Shown: positions 35,206-44,156, numbered from the stretch's first letter. The stretch is DNA of 64,000 nucleotides from an uncultured Bacteroidia bacterium (GCA_902785785.1 CADAAA010000010.1:1-64000); one strand, 5' to 3'. Notes: generated by a model from the letters alone, not told the origin. Program-made: numbers and translations.

Positions 35206-35751
35206 ATGACCGACAAGGAGATCCTCGAGCTGTACCACGGCGGACAGCAGCAGAGGGCGTTCAACGAGATCGTCAAGAATTACAGCGAGCGGCTCTACTG
35301 GCACGTCCGCTCGCTTGTATGCTCCCACGAGGACACCGATGACCTCCTTCAGGACATTTTCGTGAAAGTATGGACTGCGCTTCCTTCCTTCAGGGGGGAT
35401 GCGCAGTTCTTTACATGGCTCTACAGGATCGCCACCAACGTGGCGCTGAACTTCCTGAACAAGCAGAAAGTACGTTCCGCGCTCTCGTTCGAGAGCCTTT
35501 CGGACAGTCTCGAGCGCAAGGTCGACGAGGATCCGTGGTTCAACGGCAACGAAGTCGAACTCGAGCTCAGCAAGGCCATACAGAAACTTCCCCAGAAGCA
35601 GAAGGCTGTTTTCTGCATGAGATACTATCAGGAGCTCTCGTACGAGGAGATCTCCGAGATCATGGGCACTTCGGTCGGGGCGCTTAAAGCTTCGTACCAT
35701 TTTGCTTATGAAAAGATTAAAAAGGAGTTGAAGGAGAAAATTTCCGTTTGA
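35206..35751 (+). CDS. ECF RNA polymerase sigma factor (with CpxP/Spy-like operon)
   Basis: 181 residues. Region 2: CSHEDTDDLLQDIFVKVWTA and FTWLYRIATNVALNFL; region 4: ELSYEEISEIMGTSVGALK, with the S-V-G-A-L-K ending typical of a Bacteroidota RpoE group. Start at 35206 directly abuts the transketolase stop. The next two genes encode a single-span membrane protein and a periplasmic CpxP/Spy-like protein, a layout recalling envelope-stress or metal-response sigma systems. Confidence 0.93.
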   Translation: MTDKEILELYHGGQQQRAFNEIVKNYSERLYWHVRSLVCSHEDTDDLLQDIFVKVWTALPSFRGDAQFFTWLYRIATNVALNFLNKQKVRSALSFESLSDSLERKVDEDPWFNGNEVELELSKAIQKLPQKQKAVFCMRYYQELSYEEISEIMGTSVGALKASYHFAYEKIKKELKEKISV

Positions 35752-35791
35752 TTTTAAACCTGCTTCAAACATTCATGTCTAAGGATCGGTT

Positions 35792-36199
35792 ATGAAAGAG
35801 ATGAATAATATTTACAAAGTGCCGGACGGCTATTTCGATTCGCTTCAGAAGCGTCTCGAGGCCATTCCTTCGCAGCATACGGAGGAGCGTGCTTCGGTTG
35901 TCGCCATGCCGCTGTGGACGAGGGTGCGCCCTTATGTCGCGCTTGCAGCATGTATGCTCATGGCGTTTTTCATCGGGAACTTCTTCCTTGGACGGAACCA
36001 GGCTTCCGCACCGGCGGAGTTCGGCTTGCAGGACTACTACATGGCTGACCTCATACCGGTCACCAATCCATACGCCATCTATGACGATGCTCCTATGGAC
36101 CTCTATACGATGGAGAGCAGTTCCGAGGATGACGTCGTGCAGTATCTGATCTCCTCCGGTACCTCGGTGGATTATATCGCTTACCTTTTGAATCAATAG
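35792..36199 (+). CDS. Single-span membrane protein, putative anti-sigma factor
   Basis: 135 residues. The N-terminal 50 residues are cytoplasmic in appearance (YKVPDGYFDSLQKRLEAIP, a segment common at the start of small Bacteroidota anti-sigma proteins), then one transmembrane helix (about 50-66, LAACMLMAFFIGNFFLG), then a periplasmic acidic tail ending ISSGTSVDYIAYLLNQ. Position between the sigma factor and the CpxP/Spy-like gene supports an anti-sigma role; I see no zinc-binding ZAS motif, so this is inference. Confidence 0.65.
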   Translation: MKEMNNIYKVPDGYFDSLQKRLEAIPSQHTEERASVVAMPLWTRVRPYVALAACMLMAFFIGNFFLGRNQASAPAEFGLQDYYMADLIPVTNPYAIYDDAPMDLYTMESSSEDDVVQYLISSGTSVDYIAYLLNQ

Positions 36200-36202
36200 G
36201 AT

Positions 36203-36742
36203 ATGAGAAATTTATTCAGAGCCATCTTCGTTTCCGTCCTCATGGCGGTATCCGTTGCAGCCTTCGGCCAGAACAACGGCATGGGAGACTTCGCCCGTCA
36301 GTGGCAGGAGCGGATCGAGAGCGAAAAGATAGCTTTCCTCACCAACGAGATGTCCCTCACCCCCAAGGAGGCCCAGACTTTCTGGCCCATTTACAACCAG
36401 GCCCAGAAGGAGCAGCGCGAAGCCATCGAGGCTTCCATGAAGGCCTTCGGCGAGCTTGACAAGGCTATCCGTGACGGCAAGACCGGCAAGGAGATCAATA
36501 CCCTTCTGGAGAAATATACCAGGGCGATTGACAGTCAGGATGTCTCTTCCAGGTATCTCAAGGAGTATCTCAAGATACTTCCTGCCGAGAAGGTGGCCAA
36601 GCTCTTCCTTGGCGAGGAGAGGTTCCGCCAGTCCCAGATCAACAGGCTCCGCCAGCCCATGGGAGGGCAGCCGATGGGGCAGCCGGGCAATTTCGGCAAC
36701 GGCAACCGCCGGCAGCAGCAGAAGTCCGACAGCAACAAATGA
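36203..36742 (+). CDS. Periplasmic CpxP/Spy-like protein (LTXXQ-type)
   Basis: 179 residues: a signal peptide (to about AFGQN), then an all-helical domain with the LTPKEAQTFWPIYNQ segment that corresponds to the LTxxQ repeat of CpxP, Spy and CnrX, and a Gln/Gly/Asn-rich tail (RQPMGGQPMGQPGNFGNGN). Such proteins bind misfolded proteins or metals and keep envelope sigma systems off. It is 3 nt downstream of the putative anti-sigma gene and is followed by a strong terminator. Confidence 0.8.
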   Translation: MRNLFRAIFVSVLMAVSVAAFGQNNGMGDFARQWQERIESEKIAFLTNEMSLTPKEAQTFWPIYNQAQKEQREAIEASMKAFGELDKAIRDGKTGKEINTLLEKYTRAIDSQDVSSRYLKEYLKILPAEKVAKLFLGEERFRQSQINRLRQPMGGQPMGQPGNFGNGNRRQQQKSDSNK

Positions 36743-36762
36743 TGTCGTGACGGAATGACAGA

Positions 36763-36793
36763 GGGACACTTATCGCAAGTGTCCCTTTTTTTT
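36763..36793 (+). terminator. Intrinsic terminator after the transketolase-sigma-CpxP operon
   Basis: GGGACACTT pairs with AAGTGTCCC across ATCGC, followed by a run of eight or more T residues. It lies immediately upstream of the lolD promoter. Confidence 0.92.
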
Positions 36794-36795
36794 CA

Positions 36796-36803
36796 TATCT
36801 TTG
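36796..36803 (+). promoter_or_regulatory. -7 element for lolD
   Basis: TATCTTTG at 36796-36803 is 4 nt upstream of the ATG at 36808. The -33 region overlaps the terminator hairpin and has no TTTG. A leaderless mRNA is implied. Confidence 0.6.
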
Positions 36804-36807
36804 GACC

Positions 36808-37479
36808 ATGATCATCCAGGCTGAAAACATCGAAAAGTCTTTCGGCTCCCTCAAGGTGCTGAAGGGGGTTGATTTCTCCGCCTCCCAGGGGGAGGTCGTT
36901 TCCATAATGGGCGCTTCCGGCGCGGGCAAGTCCACGCTTCTGCAGATACTCGGTACGCTTTCCACACCCGATGCCGGGCAGCTGGTAATCGACGGCAGTG
37001 ACGTGCTGGCTCTCGGGAGCAAGGAACTCTCGGCCTTCCGCAACCTCAGGCTGGGTTTCGTGTTCCAGTTCCATCACCTGCTGCCGGAGTTCACTTCGCT
37101 GGAGAACGTCATGATTCCCGCGCTGATCGCGGGCAAGCCTGTGGCCCAGGCCCGCTCCGAGGCGCGGGAACTGCTCGGGATGATGGGACTCGCCGAGCGC
37201 GAGGGCCACAAGCCCTCCGAGCTCTCAGGCGGCGAACAGCAGCGCGTGGCTATCGCCCGGGCGCTGGTGAACCGCCCCGCCATCCTTTTCGCTGACGAGC
37301 CTTCCGGCAACCTCGACACCCGCACCAAGGACGAGATCCACAAGCTTTTCTTCTCTCTGCGTGACCGCCTCGGTCAGACCATCGTCATCGTCACGCACGA
37401 TCCTGAGTTGGCCGGCATGTGCGACCGATGCCTATTCATGCGTGACGGACAGTTTGTCGAAGACTATCTCTCGAAGTAG
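36808..37479 (+). CDS. lolD: ABC transporter ATP-binding protein, LolD type
   Basis: ATPase of the LolCDE or a related MacB-like complex, which extracts lipoproteins from the inner membrane. 223 residues. Walker A is GASGAGKST (about 34-42), the Q-loop follows in [18 protein letters not shown], the signature is [15 protein letters not shown], Walker B is [12 protein letters not shown], and the H-loop is VTHDPEL. The permease partners are not adjacent in this window, common in this phylum. Given the many lipoproteins nearby, LolD is the best guess among this subfamily. Confidence 0.88.
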   Translation: MIIQAENIEKSFGSLKVLKGVDFSASQGEVVSIMGASGAGKSTLLQILGTLSTPDAGQLVIDGSDVLALGSKELSAFRNLRLGFVFQFHHLLPEFTSLENVMIPALIAGKPVAQARSEARELLGMMGLAEREGHKPSELSGGEQQRVAIARALVNRPAILFADEPSGNLDTRTKDEIHKLFFSLRDRLGQTIVIVTHDPELAGMCDRCLFMRDGQFVEDYLSK

Positions 37480-37481
37480 CA

Positions 37482-37513
37482 GTTGTTTTTTTCTTGAAAG
37501 AGCCGTATATTTG
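37482..37513 (+). promoter_or_regulatory. Promoter of tRNA-Pro
   Basis: GTTG at 37482-37485, a 20-nt spacer, and TATATTTG at 37506-37513. The -7 element is exact. Confidence 0.65.
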
Positions 37514-37540
37514 CAACCCCTTCCGGAATGGAAGGGGTTG
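37514..37540 (+). other. Perfect 11-bp hairpin in the tRNA-Pro leader
   Basis: CAACCCCTTCC (37514-37524) and GGAAGGGGTTG (37530-37540) flank a GGAAT loop. The hairpin begins just after the -7 box and ends 6 nt before the mature tRNA, so nearly the whole 5' leader is one stem. No T-run follows, so it is not a terminator for the plus strand. Confidence 0.7.
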
Positions 37541-37546
37541 ACATCT

Positions 37547-37620
37547 CGGGGTGTGGCGCAGTTGGCTAGCGCATCTGGTTTGGGACCAGAGGGTCGTGTG
37601 TTCGAGTCACATCACCCCGA
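37547..37620 (+). tRNA. tRNA-Pro, anticodon TGG
   Basis: 74 nt that fold as a cloverleaf. Acceptor CGGGGTG pairs with CACCCCG; the anticodon stem TCTGG/CCAGA encloses the loop TTTGGGA with anticodon TGG (34-36); the T arm holds GTTCGAGTC. C1-G72 with A73 is the proline identity pattern. The CCA end is not encoded (the next bases are CAT), so it must be added by nucleotidyltransferase. Confidence 0.96.
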
Positions 37621-37631
37621 CATAACAAAGT

Positions 37632-37670
37632 AAGGAACCTGCTAATTATCAGCAAGTTCCTTTCTTTTTG
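37632..37670 (+). terminator. Intrinsic terminator after tRNA-Pro
   Basis: AAGGAAC-C-TGCT pairs with AGCA-A-GTTCCTT (one mismatch), followed by TTTCTTTTTG. Confidence 0.8.
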
Positions 37671-37689
37671 CTCTGTATTATGCTCTGTA

Positions 37690-38223
37690 TTATTTGAAGT
37701 AATCGGTCAGTTCACCGGTCACGAAGGTAAGGTCGCCGTTCAGGATGTAGTTGTTGAAAACTGCATTGTCGAAACGAAGAGTGACACTGGAACCGTCGTA
37801 TTCCTTGAGGTAGATGTGCCCGGTAAACGAATAGGATGAATCTCCTGAGTAACTCGAGAGCGGGAGGCATAACAATGTCCTTTCGAATTCCGGTTCCGCT
37901 CCTTTTTTCAGGCCAGCTTTTTTCATGTAAAGGCTTAAAAAGAAAGAATCATCGACCATCCTTCCATTGGTGAAAGCATGAAGATGAATGCATCCTTCGA
38001 TGTCGGAAGGATCTCTTAGGAGAGCGACCCTCCATGCAAGGACGGATTCTTCGCCATCACTGGACTTGGCTTCAATTGTCCGGGTCAGCTTGCCGGTGGT
38101 GAAACTGAACTGAACGTCCTTGGTAAGTTCTTCATCTGATAGCCTGTCGCCGGACTCCTTGTCGCAAGCGGAAAATGCGAGGAGCCCCAGACATATGGCG
38201 ATAAATGGGAACAATCTTTTCAT
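37690..38223 (-). CDS. Lipoprotein of unknown function in the third sigma operon (second cargo gene)
   Basis: 177 residues with lipobox LLAFSAC (Cys near residue 20). After a hydrophilic start (DKESGDRLSDEELTKD) the remainder alternates short beta-type segments such as VTLRFDNAVFNNYILNGDLT; no known domain is recognised. It is 11 nt downstream of another lipoprotein of the same operon. Base composition is lower in GC than the neighbours, hinting at a more variable or recently acquired gene. Confidence 0.68.
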   Translation of the reverse strand: MKRLFPFIAICLGLLAFSACDKESGDRLSDEELTKDVQFSFTTGKLTRTIEAKSSDGEESVLAWRVALLRDPSDIEGCIHLHAFTNGRMVDDSFFLSLYMKKAGLKKGAEPEFERTLLCLPLSSYSGDSSYSFTGHIYLKEYDGSSVTLRFDNAVFNNYILNGDLTFVTGELTDYFK

Positions 38224-38234
38224 AATGATAAAAG

Positions 38235-38954
38235 CTATTTGTTAAACAATCCGTCTCTTAGAGTGAACAGGTGCATCATTTCTACTATATTGTCATCGAA
38301 CTTGATACCGAGTCCCAGGCGTTCGTTCATGTATGCAAGGGGAATCAGGGAATCGTTTGAGAATGAACTGTCAGCCTTGCGCTCAGCCATTTTCCGAGAG
38401 ACGATAGTCTTGAGTCTCTCCTTGTTGGAGTTGGAGTCCATGCCGGGAACAAGTCTTGTACCGAGGAATAATTCGAGGAATACTTCGTCCATAAGGGATA
38501 TGACCTCATAGTCCGAAGAAACTGTAAGGTTGATATCGATCCTTGTCCTATCAAATATATCTATCAGTACGGTGGCTGCATCCTTCCTTGCGGCGAGTGC
38601 CTGGTGGAGACTGCTTCTGTCGTATATCATTTTGACAGGTACATCCCAATAATTGTATGCATATACGATACCGTTCAACGGGTAATGAAGGATGGAGAGC
38701 CCCAGAGCCCTCGTAGTCTTGGCATTCAGGACTTCAGGCGATACTTCGCATGCACTGAAACGTTCCTCCAGTCCTTCTAAATGCGTCCATGCGCCGTAGT
38801 CGGTTTCACGGAGAAAGACAATAGGGGTATCGTCTTCTCCGGGATCGCTGTTCCATGGATTCGGATGGTCGGTGTCCATATTGGAACATGCAGATGCCAA
38901 GACAACAGCCATCAGCAGTATGTGGAGTTTATTTATCATGGCCCTCATTGTCAA
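38235..38954 (-). CDS. Lipoprotein of unknown function in the third sigma operon (first cargo gene)
   Basis: 239 residues; the lipobox is VLASAC (Cys near residue 23 from ATG 38954; later in-frame ATGs at 38948 and 38939 shorten the leader). I do not recognise a family. A predicted mixed alpha/beta body includes RLKTIVSRKMAERKADSSFS. Its start overlaps the stop of the anti-sigma/barrel gene by 4 nt (ATGA), so it is translationally coupled to it. A role in sensing or responding to the same envelope signal is inferred from that coupling only. Confidence 0.68.
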   Translation of the reverse strand: MTMRAMINKLHILLMAVVLASACSNMDTDHPNPWNSDPGEDDTPIVFLRETDYGAWTHLEGLEERFSACEVSPEVLNAKTTRALGLSILHYPLNGIVYAYNYWDVPVKMIYDRSSLHQALAARKDAATVLIDIFDRTRIDINLTVSSDYEVISLMDEVFLELFLGTRLVPGMDSNSNKERLKTIVSRKMAERKADSSFSNDSLIPLAYMNERLGLGIKFDDNIVEMMHLFTLRDGLFNK

Positions 38955-40483
38955 TGGTTTATGTCGAAGAGAATGCCTGCTCTGAGGTTGAGTCCGAGGC
39001 GGTTCTCAGTACGATATGAAGTAAGGTTGGTCCTCGTGAAGTAGTAGGAAATGTCAGGCTGAAAGTAGATCCACGCGTTCTTTGAGAGTCTGGACCGTGC
39101 ACCTACATTGAAGGATCCTGACCATTGAAGGTCTCGTTCCTTGACACGCATCCCTCCGAGGCTTGCTTTCAGACACTTCTCTACTTTCCCACCGATCCCG
39201 GTGTAGAATTCGACCGGACCTGCGTTGAACAGGCTGTAATCCACCCGGAGTGGAATGCCGGCAAAATGCATGACGGTGTGGATATCGTCGAGTCTGGAAT
39301 GCAGGTAAGAATACTCGAGACCGCTCTCGACAGAGAGTCTGTCTGACAGCCAGTACCTTGCACTCAGGCCGAAACTCAAGGGAAGGTCATGAACGTATTC
39401 CTTTTGCATGATCACTCCTTTCGAGTTGTTCAGGAAGCTGTTTGAGGCGACATTTGACGATTTGGTGACGAGGCCTCCTGCAAGGCTTGAGACGGTGACG
39501 GTGGTGGGGGCGCCGTCGGCCATGGAGGCCGCGCTTATGCCGGCCGTCAGGCGGTGCGCCCTCCTGGCCGGCGTCGCCTCTTCGGCATCGTAGAAGTCTG
39601 CACTGACGTGCTCCGGATCCGCTTCTCTGAGCACCGAGGACTCGCTCGTCATGCCGCTGTGCTCAGAATCGGTCTCGCTGAGCACCGAGGACTCATTTGC
39701 CGTGCCTCCGTGCTCAGAATTGGCGTTTCGGAGCACCGAGTGCTCGTTTGCCGTGCCTCCGTGCTCGGAATTGGCGTTTCGGAGCACCGAGGACTCGCTC
39801 GTCATGCCGCTGTGCTCAGAACCGGTCTCGCTGAGCACCGAGTGCTCGTTTGCCGTGCTTCCGTGCTCAGAATTGGCGTTTCGGAGCACCGACAACTCGT
39901 TCGTCATGCCGCTGTGCTCAGAACGGCTCTCGCTGAGCACAGAGGACTCATTTGCCATGCTACTGTGCTCGGAATTGGCGTTTCGGAGCACCGGAGGCTC
40001 GTTTGCCGTGCCTCCGTGCTCAGAATTGGCGTTTCGGAGCACCGAGGACTCGCTCGTCATGCCGTTGTGCTCAGAACCGGTCTCGCTGAGCACCGAGGAC
40101 TCATTTGCCGTGCCTCCGTGCTCGAAATGGGCTTCGCTGAGTACCGAGGGCTCATTTGCCGTGCCTCTGTGCTCAGAACGGGTATCTCTGAGCACCGGGG
40201 TATCGTTCGTCAGACCGTCGCTCTGTTCGGGGACTTGTGCTACGAGCCCGGGAGCTTCCCGCACTTCTATCAGGGTCTCCCCGTTGTCGGGGCGGTTCAG
40301 GAAGAAGACGCCGCCGGCGAGCGGCAGGGCGAGGGCTGCGGCCGCAATGGCGGCCCTGCGCCTCGCTGCGGCGCGCCGCAGCCGCCCGGCGACGGCCTCC
40401 CAGCCGCCGTCAGTCGGCCGGACCTCCTCCGGGAAGCTTTCCCGGAAAGCGTCGGTCCATTCTTTTTGCGTATCAGTCCTCAT
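38951..40483 (-). CDS. Anti-sigma-like / outer-membrane barrel fusion (dual membrane-spanning type), copy 3, with repeat linker
   Basis: 510 residues. The N-terminus (RPTDGGWEAVAGRLRRAA) matches the anti-sigma-like part of the other two copies; one membrane helix follows (about 45-62). Residues 86-289 are twelve tandem copies of a 17-residue unit of the form SEHxGxxxExSVLxxxx, filling the periplasmic linker. The barrel (about 300-510) ends with SYYFTRTNLTSYRTENRLGL, similar to copy 1 (YWFTKTELPTYNTENPF). It overlaps the sigma gene by 11 nt. Anti-sigma function is inferred. Confidence 0.75.
   Translation of the reverse strand: MRTDTQKEWTDAFRESFPEEVRPTDGGWEAVAGRLRRAAARRRAAIAAAALALPLAGGVFFLNRPDNGETLIEVREAPGLVAQVPEQSDGLTNDTPVLRDTRSEHRGTANEPSVLSEAHFEHGGTANESSVLSETGSEHNGMTSESSVLRNANSEHGGTANEPPVLRNANSEHSSMANESSVLSESRSEHSGMTNELSVLRNANSEHGSTANEHSVLSETGSEHSGMTSESSVLRNANSEHGGTANEHSVLRNANSEHGGTANESSVLSETDSEHSGMTSESSVLREADPEHVSADFYDAEEATPARRAHRLTAGISAASMADGAPTTVTVSSLAGGLVTKSSNVASNSFLNNSKGVIMQKEYVHDLPLSFGLSARYWLSDRLSVESGLEYSYLHSRLDDIHTVMHFAGIPLRVDYSLFNAGPVEFYTGIGGKVEKCLKASLGGMRVKERDLQWSGSFNVGARSRLSKNAWIYFQPDISYYFTRTNLTSYRTENRLGLNLRAGILFDINH
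39617..40228 (-). repeat. Twelve tandem 51-bp repeats encoding the periplasmic linker
   Basis: 612 bp, exactly 12 x 51 bp, in frame with the barrel-fusion gene. The unit translates as 17 residues. Two main versions alternate irregularly: one with GGTANE and one with SGMTSE. The first unit (residues 86-102) is the most diverged, as is usual at the edge of an expanding array. The other two barrel fusions in the window have linkers of similar length but without repeats. Confidence 0.95.
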
Positions 40484-41024
40484 GATTGTACTCCTTAATC
40501 TTCTTTGCCAAAATCACCCTTGCCCTTGAAAGGCTGCAGGATGCGCTGTTCTCCTTGATCCCGAGCGTCGAGGCTATCTCTTTGTGCGACAGGCCTTCCA
40601 AGCAGTGCAGCTTGAATACCGTCCGATATCCTTCCGGCAGTTCCTCGACCATCGCCTGCAGTCTTTCGACCGGGATTGAGGCCGTCTCTCCGTAGTCGGG
40701 CGGATCCTCGGCTATCTGCTCCAGTCCCGAATCGTCCCGGATCAGTGCCGCCAGTCTCCGGCGCTTCTTCATGGAGTCGAAGCATAGGTTGAGCGTCACC
40801 CGTGCCATCCATGAGTAGAGGGAGCCTTGGCGCTCCCAGCGGAACTTGCGTATGACCCGGAAAATCTTTATGAATGCATCCTGCATGAGATCTTCTGCGG
40901 AATCCCTGTCCGCAGCGTATCTCATGCACAGGGCCAGCAGGCGGGGACTGTACGTACGATACAGTTCCTCGCGGGCTTTGGCATCCCCCCGGGCGCATAG
41001 TCTGGCCAGTTCCGCTTCTTGCAT
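40473..41024 (-). CDS. ECF RNA polymerase sigma factor (partner of barrel copy 3)
   Basis: 183 residues from the ATG at 41024. Region 2: DRDSAEDLMQDAFIKIFRVI and YSWMARVTLNLCFDSM; region 4: GLSHKEIASTLGIKENSASC. An in-frame ATG at 41129 would add 35 residues but lies upstream of the -7 box at 41028-41035 and overlaps the neighbouring terminator, so I reject it. The ATG is only 3 nt from the -7 element. It heads an operon with the barrel fusion and two lipoproteins. Confidence 0.92.
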   Translation of the reverse strand: MQEAELARLCARGDAKAREELYRTYSPRLLALCMRYAADRDSAEDLMQDAFIKIFRVIRKFRWERQGSLYSWMARVTLNLCFDSMKKRRRLAALIRDDSGLEQIAEDPPDYGETASIPVERLQAMVEELPEGYRTVFKLHCLEGLSHKEIASTLGIKENSASCSLSRARVILAKKIKEYNHED

Positions 41025-41027
41025 GCA

Positions 41028-41035
41028 CAAATATA
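41028..41035 (-). promoter_or_regulatory. -7 element for the third sigma operon
   Basis: Minus-strand TATATTTG at 41035-41028, 3 nt upstream of the sigma ATG. The -33 position reads CAGG. A leaderless mRNA is implied; this box alone decides the start choice for the sigma gene. Confidence 0.6.
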
Positions 41036-41074
41036 ACTTGTCTTGTCCTGTAATCCTGCGTCCCGAAATAACAA

Positions 41075-41105
41075 AAGCGCGGATTTTCAGCAGAAATCCG
41101 CGCTT
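41075..41105 (-). terminator. Intrinsic terminator after ispF
   Basis: AAGCGCGGATTT (41075-41086) and AAATCCGCGCTT (41094-41105) form a perfect 12-bp stem; read leftwards it is followed by TTGTTATTT. It ends the guaB-guaA-ispF transcript. Confidence 0.88.
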
Positions 41106-41125
41106 GTTACTTAAATTAGGTCCCG

Positions 41126-41605
41126 TCAAGCCTTCTCGAGCAGGCAGACGGCCCAGACCTCGCAGCCTTCTCCGCGGCCGACAAAGCCGAGGCGCTCGGT
41201 CGTCGTGGCCTTTACGCTGACGCAGTCCACGCCGACACCAAGCAGACCGGCGAGCGTTTCCCGCATCGCGGGGACATAACTGCCGATCTTCGGAGCCTGG
41301 AGTGCTATGGTAATGTCAGCGTTGCCCACGGAGTAACCCTTGCCGCGGACAAGATCCATCACCCGTGCCAGAAGTATCTTGGAATCTATGCCCTTGAACT
41401 CATCTGAAGAATCGGGGAAATGGTGGCCGATGTCGCCGAGCGCGAGCGCGCCCAGCAGGGCGTCGCACAACGCATGTATGGCGACATCGCCGTCGGAGTG
41501 CGCCACGAAGCCCGTCGGGCTGTCGATGCGCACTCCGCACAGCCACATCGGAATGCCTTCCGCAATCCGGTGGACATCATATCCCTGACCTATCCTTATT
41601 CCCAT
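41126..41605 (-). CDS. ispF: 2-C-methyl-D-erythritol 2,4-cyclodiphosphate synthase
   Basis: Step five of the MEP isoprenoid pathway, forming the cyclic diphosphate. 159 residues, the family length. Zinc ligands in GYDVHR (Asp8, His10) and the HSDGDVAIHALCDALLGA block are present, with GDIGHHFPDSS and KATTTERLGFVGRGEG in the later part. The start overlaps the end of the GMP synthase gene by 10 nt. Confidence 0.95.
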   Translation of the reverse strand: MGIRIGQGYDVHRIAEGIPMWLCGVRIDSPTGFVAHSDGDVAIHALCDALLGALALGDIGHHFPDSSDEFKGIDSKILLARVMDLVRGKGYSVGNADITIALQAPKIGSYVPAMRETLAGLLGVGVDCVSVKATTTERLGFVGRGEGCEVWAVCLLEKA

Positions 41606-42579
41606 TCTATCGTTCCCGTGGGCTTCGGTGTGAGGTCGTAGAGTACGCGGTTGACACCCGGGACTTCCGTGACGATACGCTTTGTGATGTGGTGCAGCAA
41701 CTCATAGGGGATCTCCTCGATGGTGGCTGTCATGGCATCGCGGGTATTGACGGCACGGATGATTACGGGCCAGTCCCAGCTGCGTTTGTTGTCCTTCACG
41801 CCCGTGGACTTATAGTCGGGAACAATGGTGAAGTACTGCCAGACTTTGCCTTCCAGACCGTTCTTTGCGAATTCCTCGCGCAGGATGGCATCGCTCTCGC
41901 GAAGGGCCTCCAGGCGGTCGCGGGTGATGGCGCCCGTGCAGCGGACACCCAGACCGGGGCCCGGGAACGGCTGGCGGTAAACCATGTTGTCGGGCAGTCC
42001 CAATTCCTTGCCCACTACGCGGACCTCGTCCTTGAACAGCAGTTTGATGGGCTCAACGAGCTCGAACTGAAGGTCTTCCGGAAGGCCGCCTACATTGTGG
42101 TGGGACTTGACGGGACCGGATTCGATGATATCCGGATAAATGGTTCCCTGGGCCAGGAAACTGATACCCTCCAGTTTGCGGGCCTCCTCCTCAAACACGC
42201 GGATGAACTCCGCTCCGATGATCTTGCGCTTCTGCTCGGGATCGGCCACGCCTGCGAGCTTGTCCAGGAAACGGTCGACGGCATCCACATAGATAAGGTT
42301 GGCGTTCAGCTCGTCGCGGAACACGCGGACCACCTGCTCGGGCTCGCCTTTGCGCAGAAGGCCGTGATTGACGTGGACGGATACCAACTGCTTGCCGACA
42401 GCCTTGATCAGCAAGGCCGCCACAACCGATGAGTCCACGCCGCCGGAGAGCGCCAGCAGCACTTTCTTGTCACCGATCTGAGCTCGGAGTTCTTTAATCT
42501 GTTCATCAATAAATCTCTTGGCCAGAGCTGGAGTGGTGATACGCTCCATGTCTGCGGGACGGACGTTACCTGTTGTCAT
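41596..42579 (-). CDS. guaA: GMP synthase ATP-pyrophosphatase subunit, without glutaminase domain
   Basis: Adenylates XMP and aminates it to GMP. 327 residues: the PP-loop is LLALSGGVDSSVVAALL (about 42-58), followed by the ATP-PPase body, the XMP/dimerisation domain with RQPFPGPGLGVRC, and the ending PKPTGTIEWE. The class-I glutaminase half found in the usual 500-residue GuaA is absent; the protein starts near where that half would end. It must use free ammonia or a separate glutaminase subunit. Sits between guaB and ispF. Confidence 0.92.
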   Translation of the reverse strand: MTTGNVRPADMERITTPALAKRFIDEQIKELRAQIGDKKVLLALSGGVDSSVVAALLIKAVGKQLVSVHVNHGLLRKGEPEQVVRVFRDELNANLIYVDAVDRFLDKLAGVADPEQKRKIIGAEFIRVFEEEARKLEGISFLAQGTIYPDIIESGPVKSHHNVGGLPEDLQFELVEPIKLLFKDEVRVVGKELGLPDNMVYRQPFPGPGLGVRCTGAITRDRLEALRESDAILREEFAKNGLEGKVWQYFTIVPDYKSTGVKDNKRSWDWPVIIRAVNTRDAMTATIEEIPYELLHHITKRIVTEVPGVNRVLYDLTPKPTGTIEWE

Positions 42580-42604
42580 AATGTTAAGTATCTGTTTCTA
42601 ATAA

Positions 42605-44113
<1,509 letters not shown>

Positions 44114-44126
44114 CAAATAAAATCAC

Positions 44127-44134
44127 TATTTTTG
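44127..44134 (+). promoter_or_regulatory. -7 element for the mutL operon
   Basis: TATTTTTG at 44127-44134, about 22 nt before the ATG at 44157. No good -33 box. Confidence 0.5.
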
Positions 44135-44156
44135 TAAATCATAAAGCGACATTGTT

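Noticed and set aside
39617-40228. CRISPR array
   Set aside because: The 51-bp units are contiguous with no unique spacers, stay in frame with a real protein, and no cas genes are near.
39554-40529. Two long plus-strand ORFs with repeats opposite the third anti-sigma/barrel gene
   Set aside because: The 51-bp period keeps any frame open once one unit lacks stops. The minus-strand frame has the signalling and barrel domains, and the plus frames have no coherent start or domain.
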